Shown: positions 58,439 through 64,000 of the stretch, in pieces
Layout: each line of letters starts with the position of its first letter
How positions within the stretch are numbered: the first letter of the stretch is position 1
From: Prorocentrum cordatum
Lineage: Eukaryota; Sar; Dinophyceae; Prorocentrales; Prorocentraceae
Direction of reading: 5' to 3'
Assembly (NCBI GenBank): GCA_963575745.1
Contig: CAUYUJ010014261.1
Coordinates: 354,689 to 418,688, forward strand
Length of the DNA stretch: 64,000 nucleotides
The notes under the pieces: generated by a model
What the model was told of the DNA's origin: nothing
Seen by the model: the letters and a program-made list of their open reading frames with translations, nothing else
Database searches by the model: none
Program-made: the position numbers and the translations under genes

Positions 58439-58780
58439 GTCGGGCATGTTCTCCTACCCTAAATGCCTTATTAATCGTCCCCCGGGTCCGGCGCTTTTAA
58501 TCGTGGGGGGTCCGGTTTATGAGGGCACTTCCGTTGGATGGGAGCTTATAAGGGTCTGGTTCATTAAGGCGCCCTGTCGAAGAGGGGGGTCCGGAATATT
58601 AGGTCGCATTTGGAGGTGGGTCCAGTTTTTTAGGGGGGGTCGATCAATAAGGGGTTTGGAGTACACGGGGATGTTCAACGAAAGTCTTCAAACATTATTT
58701 TAACATGATAGGAAATCGTCCCCATACTACTTCTTTACTATTCTTGAATATTCCTCCTGTAGAGGGGCGTGCCCGACTTA
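58438..58780 (+). mobile_element. Family A TIR element A13, split by about 205 bp
   Basis: Left GGTCGGGCATGTTCTCCTAC to 58456; the element resumes at about 58663 (TACACGGGGATGTTCAACGA) and ends GGGGCGTGCCCGACTTAA. The insert (58457-58661) has degenerate GGGTCCGG..TTA..AGG repeats. Confidence 0.8.
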
Positions 58781-58794
58781 ACCCGAGGCCCCCT

Positions 58795-58975
58795 CGCGTG
58801 GTGAAAAAATCACGACGGGGAGTTTGTCGCTGTTCTCTTGTCCTCTTGGGGCCCTTACCAGGCCTCGGGACCTTCAAAATTCAAAGTCGACGCAGGATGA
58901 GTAACTGGTCCCGGGGAATGGGTCCAGACCGCTGGAGGACCACGTCACGGAAAAATCATAACGTCGGGGGTCCCT
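58795..58975 (-). mobile_element. Family G element, inverted
   Basis: AAATCACGACGGGGAGTTTG..CAGGCCTCGGGACCTTCAAA..GGATGAGTAACTGGTCCCGG..ATAACGTCGGGGGTCCC. Confidence 0.75.
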
Positions 58976-58979
58976 GGGA

Positions 58980-59390
58980 GCCCTGAGGTCCTTACGCTGC
59001 ATTTCTTTCACACGGGGCGTCTTCGCTCGAAGAATGACGCGGAAAGGTGGGGTCTGGGGCTCTGGTCGTGACTTCTCGCGATGCTGCACCTTCTTTGCCA
59101 CGTCGGGTCTCCGGGAAGGGCCCCCAGCCGCTGGGCAGGGGACCTCAGGCAGTAGGGCCCAAAAACACCCTGGGGAGAAGGGTTTTGTTTGCAAATGTAT
59201 CGAGCCAGCCCGCCTAGGCATATTTTTCTCTAGTGCAAACACGCCTCCTGCAGGAAGGCCACGTCTTCACTATGTGATTCAGGTTGAGGGCTCTGTTCTC
59301 CTCGATGACTCGCGGCGTTGGGCGAGGAGGCAGGCGGAGCGAGGAGTAAGCAAAGATCCGACGCTCCGCAACAACTGGAGCGCGCAATCT
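58980..59390. other. Unassigned stretch
   Basis: No gene or repeat family recognised. Confidence 0.4.
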
Positions 59391-59453
59391 TGAGCCGTTG
59401 TCGGCCTCCGGGGGACCTCGCCGGGCCTCGGGACCGCCAAGAAACGACTCGGG

Positions 59454-59613
59454 TTAGGTCGGGCCTGTCCCCCTACACGAGGATTTTGGACGAAAAATAA
59501 AAAATACCCCAAAGTATTCAAAAGATGCCCCAAAAAGACTCAAAAAATAGTCCCCTGACTATTTTTGGACTATTTTTGAAGATTCCCTCTGTAGAGTGAC
59601 AGGCACGACTGAA
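59454..59613 (+). mobile_element. Family A TIR element A14, perfect 8-bp TSD
   Basis: Ends TTAGGTCGGGCCTGTCCCCC and GTGACAGGCACGACTGAA; 160 bp. GACTCGGG at 59446-59453 and 59614-59621. It sits inside a family G repeat. Confidence 0.95.
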
Positions 59614-59621
59614 GACTCGGG

Positions 59622-60133
59622 ACGAAACACCGGCCCTGGGAGAGCGGTCCAGACGCACTCAGACCTCCAACCCCGACGGGAGGTGCTTCGCATACTGTCG
59701 ACCTCGGGGGGCCCTTGCCATGCAGGGCCTCGGAGACTCGGAGTGACAAACCGGGGCGTGGGAGCAACAGAAGCCCCGGGGAAGGGATCGAGACCTCTGG
59801 GGGTCGAGGTCATTGAAAAATCGTGACGTCGGAGAGGCCCGAGATCCTGGCGTCTCAGTTGCTTCGAGCCCGGCGCCGTCGCCCAGATTTGGGCCCCGGG
59901 GCCCACACAACGACCGCGTGCGGCTCGGAAAGCGGCGCAGAGAGATGGGGTCTAGGGCTCCCGTCGCGGTTTTCTCGAGACGCCTCCGCTGTTTCGAAGC
60001 GTCGGAGACCTCAGCGAGAGTAATTAACCGAGCGCAGATGGCCAGGATCCGCCACGGGGGATTTACGAACGATGTACCCTGAGATCCGCCGTTGCCAAAA
60101 AATTGTAACATCGCAAACAATCACGACTGGAGC
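59622..60133. other. Family G remnants and unassigned sequence
   Basis: 59690-59830 has an inverted family G core (GAAGGGATCGAGACCTCTGG..CGTGACGTCGG). The rest is not recognised. Confidence 0.5.
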
Positions 60134-60293
60134 CTGGGTCGGGCCTGTCCCCCTGCAGGGGGATTTTGGGACCGAAGCCTCAAACGCACAAAAATACCCC
60201 TAAATAGCGTAAGAGGCTCATCAAAAAGTCGTTCCCAGACTAGTTCTAGACTATTTTCGAGCATGCCTCCTGTAGAGGGACGTGCCCGACTTG
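60134..60293 (+). mobile_element. Family A TIR element A15
   Basis: Left CTGGGTCGGGCCTGTCCCCC, right GGGACGTGCCCGACTTGC; 160 bp; no clear TSD. Confidence 0.88.
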
Positions 60294-60299
60294 CAGCTT

Positions 60300-60470
60300 G
60301 GCGGCGCGCACAGTGGGGCCGGGGGAGGGGAGAAGGCTTCTTACAGGAAGGCCGCTTCCCAGAAGGTGCCGGCCTCACATCTACAGCCCAGGCCCGCTCC
60401 TTCCAGGAAGCACAGGGGTGCCTCTAAGAGGCCGCCCCCCCTCCCCCGTGCCCCCCTCTGCACGTGGCCG
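60300..60470 (+). repeat. Family S-type repeat, copy matching 42.7 kb
   Basis: GAAGGCTTCTTACAGGAAGG..CCCAGAAGGTGCCGGCC..CTTCCAGGAAGCACAGGGGTG..TCTGCACGTGG. Confidence 0.7.
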
Positions 60471-61204
60471 AAGAGCGGTGCGGAGCGACTCCTGTCCGCT
60501 CCGGGCCCCGGCCCGGGGAGCGTTCGAGAGCGGCTCGGGGCGCATGAACCGGCTCCGGGGAAGGGGCCTGCTGGGACTTCCGGCGTGGGGTCCCCGGCCC
60601 CCGCAGGTGGGCGTTTGCTCACTCGGCGCTGCGGCGGTGGGCGGAAGCGGGGGGGGGCCCGCCTCCTGACCTCTGCTGCAGTGCGGCTGTGTGCAGCAGT
60701 GGGTCCATCATGGCGCATGCCTCCAATAGGGGGGAGGCATCCGCCTGCTCGAAAACCAGGCGCCCAAAGCAGCCAAGATCTGCCCCATGGGAGGGGGGAG
60801 GGGGGGTGCGAGGACCCGCGCCGATCGGCAAAACAATGGGTAAGAAAACGACGACCTGGGACTTCCTGTGCTGGGTCCCTGGCCCCTGCAGATCAGAGCG
60901 TTGCATGTTTACTTCAAGCCAGGCGTTTTCGCCCGGTCTCGACCCCTACAAATTTCCCAGTCACGTTATGCTTCGCGCCCGCGCCGTGTGGGAGATAAGA
61001 ATGTCTGAATATTCCCAAACGGTGCTGGCGCGAATCGTCACGTGAGCATCCGCTTCCCCCGTGTCCCCCCTCCCCTCTGGTCACGCCCATTATCGCCAGG
61101 GGAGACAAAACTGTCAACGACTTCACCTTACGGTACGCCGCCGCACGGTTCCCGAGACATCCTCGGAGAACGCCCCGAGCACGAAACACGTGCTGTGACC
61201 CCGA
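60471..61204. other. Unassigned stretch with a diverged internal duplication
   Basis: GGGACTTCCGGCGTGGGGTC (60570) and GGGACTTCCTGTGCTGGGTC (60860) open related 40-bp segments. No gene. Confidence 0.4.
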
Positions 61205-61400
61205 ATCCCCGCTGACGCACCACGCGGTGTGATCCTCGCCGTCTGTGTCTCGGGCCAGAAGTCGGATCGCCGGCGGCCGTTCGGGACGATCCAGGCACCC
61301 CTGGTCCGCTCTCGGCGAGGCGCAGCTGCTGGAAAGCATCCCGAGGCTGGAGCAACCGCCGAGAACATACGAAGCATGCTGAATACCTAAAACCTCAGAG
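61205..61400 (+). repeat. Family T repeat, copy 2
   Basis: CAGGCACCCCTGGTCCGCTC..TCGGCGAGGCGCAGCTGC, as at 43.23-43.42 kb. Confidence 0.6.
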
Positions 61401-61805
61401 CCTCTCGCCCCCCCGCTCCCCTCGAAGCCTACAGTCGGACCTGAGGACAGAAACAACATCCTTCAAAAGCATGAGACCCCCCCGCCAGTCAGAACACGCA
61501 GAACATCCGATGGTGCCCCCTCCAGGATGCCAAAGAGCGTCCGTCTCCGCGCCCTCGCGATCTGGAGGCCAGAGCGCGATCCCGCGGATACGCGGTCGCA
61601 CGGAGACGCTCCGCGCGGGGCAGCCGCGGCAAGAGAAACGCTACGGACCGCGAGGTCGCGGCCCAGGGGCCGGAACGGCGAGGCCGCGGAGACGAACGGC
61701 ATTCTCGTCCACGAGGACCCTAAGCTTTTCTCCCACGGATCAGTTGTCCGCCCGCGACGAGCTGATGGCGAGGTCCGTGGAGGAACAAGAAAAAGCAGAA
61801 CCAAC
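61401..61805. other. Unassigned stretch
   Basis: GC-rich; no gene or family recognised. Confidence 0.35.
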
Positions 61806-61957
61806 ATGTCTGGCGGTCCGCGCGGATTTCTTGGATCCGCGCTGGACCCCGTCCCTGGCGCGCGGAGCGAGCCAGGGGCGGCGCCGGAGGCGCCGCCAGG
61901 GCGCTCCAGCGCAGATCCAAGACATCCGCGCGGAGCGCCAAAATCTTATGTTTACGC
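61806..61957 (+). mobile_element. Family F foldback element, copy 3
   Basis: GCGGTCCGCGCGGATTTCTT..GGATCCGCGCTGGACC on the left pairs with GCGCAGATCCAAGACATCCG..CGCGGAGCGCC on the right; TTATGTTTACG follows as in copies 1 and 2. Confidence 0.82.
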
Positions 61958-62043
61958 CGTGATTGCTTCTTCTGTTTCTTCTTCTTCTTCTTCGAGTCCG
62001 ACCAGGCATGTCCTCCGACATGCGGAGTTGGAATAGCTGAATG

Positions 62044-62046
<3 letters not shown>

Positions 62047-62090
<44 letters not shown>

Positions 62091-62165
62091 GTATATATGT
62101 ATATATATATATATATATATAGAGAGAAATGCATATATACACAAATGTGTATACACACACACACT
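62047..62165 (+). repeat. (TA)n and (CA)n microsatellite
   Basis: ATATAT over about 75 bp, then ACACAC. Confidence 0.97.
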
Positions 62166-62436
62166 CGCTCACTCACTCAACACCAGCTGTCCGAAGTTCC
62201 CCAACGACGCAAACGAGTGAAAACAGGATGGAACCTAGACGGTGCTCGCCCTCTGATGGCGGTGTTACTAGGGCGCCGCTCACGTGGTTGTGAGCGGCCC
62301 AGCGAACGGTGAGCCCACAACCCAGCTCACCTCGAAGAAGTGCGACCCCTACCGCGGCTTCGGCCACGGCCGCGACATCTTATGTATATATACGTATACT
62401 GTAAAGCAAAAGCGAAGACATGCAAACTCGCCACCT

Positions 62437-62493
62437 AACTATTTGTACTATTCTTGGGTTCTCTTCCTGTAAAGGGGCCCGCCCGATTTAGCA
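62437..62493 (+). mobile_element. Family A right-end fragment, A16
   Basis: ACTATTTGTACTATTCTTGG..TTCCTGTAAAGGGGCCCGCC..CGATTTA matches only the right 55 bp of family A. Confidence 0.7.
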
Positions 62494-62509
62494 CCGACGC
62501 AGCTTTGGA

Positions 62510-62900
62510 CGCCCGAAATGGGTACGAACAAAAATGGGTACAATGCCCAACAGCAAATGTGGTCCCAAACCAACACCGGCCGCTGTTGGGCAGGCGGACC
62601 TCTGCCTCGAATGGACACAGGCCGCCGCGGCGAGGACAGCGCGTCCTGTTCAAAATGAGCAGGAACTGCAGTTGCCATTCTTTCTCCTCGGCGGCGGCGA
62701 GAGGGGGCCTGGCACGCTGCGCTGCCCCGCGTCGGGGGAGAAGCAGGAGGAGGGAGGAGGAGGAGGAGGAGGAGGAGGAGTAGGAGGAGGGAGGAGGAGG
62801 AGGAGGGGAGGAGGGGAGGAGGAGGAGGAGGAGGAGAGGAGGAGGAGGAGGAAAGCGAGGGCATTGTGCCCATTCTTTCCGTGCCCCTTTCGCTCGTGCA
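62510..62900 (+). mobile_element. Family H TIR repeat, copy 4, interrupted by (GGA)n
   Basis: CGCCCGAAATGGGTACGAAC..CGGCCGCTGTTGGGCAGGCG..CAAAATGAGCAGGAA, then about 170 bp with (GGA)n (62750-62855), then TGCCCATTCTTTCCGTGCCC..TTTCGCTCG as the inverted right end. Confidence 0.78.
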
Positions 62901-63116
62901 GCGCGGCGCGCGGTGGGGGGGCGGACCACGCCGCTTGCGGTGGCCCCCGGGCCTCTGCGGGGAGGCCGTGGGCGAGGATGCCGGTGAGCAGCGCCCAGGC
63001 CCGGCGGCGGCGGGCGCGGCCGCCGCCGCCGCGTCCTTCGGGGGACAAAAACCCCCTCGTCATCCTCCTCGTCGTCCTCCTCGTCGTCGTCCTCGTCGTC
63101 GTCCTCGTCGTCGTCC

Positions 63117-63231
63117 TCTCCTCCTCCTCCTCCTCCTCCTCCTCCTCCTCCTCCTCGCCCTCCTCCTCCCCCTCCTCTCCTTCCTCCTCCTCCTCCTCCT
63201 CCTCCTCCTCCTCCTCCTCCTCCTCCTCCTC
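63117..63231 (+). repeat. (CCT)n tract
   Basis: CCT repeat, preceded by (GTC)n at 63062-63116. Confidence 0.97.
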
Positions 63232-63375
63232 CTGGGTGGCTCCCCAGCGAGGCCCTGCGCAGCCGTCTTGCCCGCGGCGGGCACGGCGCGCGGATGGGCC
63301 CGTGCACGGAAGCCCCCCAGGCGCCGAGGGCGCGATGGGACTCGTGCACGGCCTGCGCCCAGCGCTGTGCCGCCC

Positions 63376-64000
63376 GAGTCACCCGTGAAAGAGGACGTGA
63401 GCGCCGCACCGCCCTCGGCGGCGGCACGGCGGAGGGCGCGCCTGCGGCAAACGGCGGCGCGGTGGGCTCAGCAGCACGCCGTGGAGGCCATGCACCTGCT
63501 GGACCCGCCCGCGGCCTCGCCGGCAGCGCTCCCAGGCCTCGTCGACGCCTTCGGGGAGGGCCTGGCGGCAGGCTGGCGGCTGGCCGACACCTGGACCACG
63601 GCTGCACTCCTGTCGGAGGCACCTTGGTGGGGCGGGCAGTGGATGCAGGCTTACTCAGAAGAAGGCTGGCCCGAGAAGGCGAGCCCTTGTGAGAAGCGGG
63701 AGGCGAAGATGGAGCCCAGCATGACCAGCTACAGCGCTGCGATGAGGGAGTGCGATGAGGGGAAGGCGATGATAGAGCCCGCCAGCACCCCCCGACTCAG
63801 CTCTGGGATCTGCGCGTGCGAACTGCGGGAGGCGAGGAGCGAGCCCGACACGTTCAGCCACAGCGCGGAGACCAGGGTTTGCGAGAAGGGAACGGCGAAG
63901 CTGGAGCCCAACATGCCGATCTCCTCGACACCCCTCGTTGCCACGGCTGGATCATGCGAGAAAGGGAAGGCGAAGCTGGAGCCCGATAGCCCTACCCACG
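63376..64000 (+). CDS. PPR-like repeat protein, partial (runs off right edge)
   Basis: Open frame with no stop to the window end; start unknown, first in-frame ATG at 63490. After an Ala/Arg-rich segment it reads AALLSEAPWWGGQWMQAYSEEGW, then repeated blocks KMEPSMTSYSAAMRECDEGKA, RSEPDTFSHSAETRVCEKG and KLEPNMP...SCEKGKA. The words KLEPN, SYSAA and CEKGK are those of PPR repeats as often seen in dinoflagellate proteins, which bind organellar RNA. Here the spacing is 21-25 residues, not 35: the helix with the usual ALALLSEM-type text is missing between blocks. It may be a decayed or shortened PPR gene. Introns cannot be excluded. Confidence 0.5.

Noticed and set aside
1-64000. rRNA, tRNA or bacterial-type promoters and ribosome binding sites
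   Set aside because: No conserved rRNA or tRNA segment was recognised, and prokaryotic signals are not expected in this eukaryotic DNA.

Overview
This window looks like nuclear DNA of a dinoflagellate. The main reason is two complete 22-nt copies of the dinoflagellate spliced leader (DinoSL; CCGTAGCC...GGCTCAAG), both on the minus strand (4770-4791 and 45666-45687). Each sits just 5' of a reverse-transcribed-looking sequence: a LINE and an intronless nicotinamidase-like gene. High GC, very low gene density, many short repeats, intact non-LTR retrotransposons and a PPR-like fragment fit this. The species cannot be fixed from the sequence.

Layout. 1-4.8 kb (minus strand): a decayed LINE with a zinc-finger/coiled-coil ORF1 and an endonuclease plus reverse transcriptase ORF2 running off the left edge; a DinoSL relic marks its 5' end. 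4.8-15 kb (plus strand): a second, apparently intact LINE, head-to-head with the first across a shared (GGA)n tract. ORF1 (1023 aa) is coiled-coil. ORF2 (2078 aa) has the unusual order RNase H - endonuclease - RT - C2H2 fingers - C-terminal domain. 15-36 kb: no host gene recognised; dense short repeats with terminal inverted repeats (TIRs), several with target-site duplications (TSDs), plus (GGA)n tracts, a 1.3-kb CGCAAC minisatellite and a 5'-truncated LINE fragment at 32 kb. 36.3-41.5 kb: a 159-bp satellite in higher-order blocks with (GAT)n. 42-50 kb: more TIR elements and the DinoSL-tagged nicotinamidase retrocopy (one frameshift). 50-53 kb: a degenerate CTTGGGCCGTC-type repeat, G4 motif and AT microsatellites. 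53-62 kb: TIR elements and a 560-bp alternating GT/GC tract. 63.4-64 kb: start of a PPR-like gene that runs off the right edge.

The main candidate for something new is the set of short non-autonomous elements. Family A (TTAAGTCGGGC ends, about 160 bp, 8-bp TSD) occurs 15 times plus a fragment. Families here called J (hAT-like), K (5-bp TSD), N, C and O are each defined by TSDs, nested insertions or an empty paralogous site inside the window. The LINEs, DinoSL relics and TIR elements together suggest a region shaped by RNA-mediated and DNA-mediated transposition and not by host genes. Family letters are mine; all homology statements rest on reading the sequence, with no database search.
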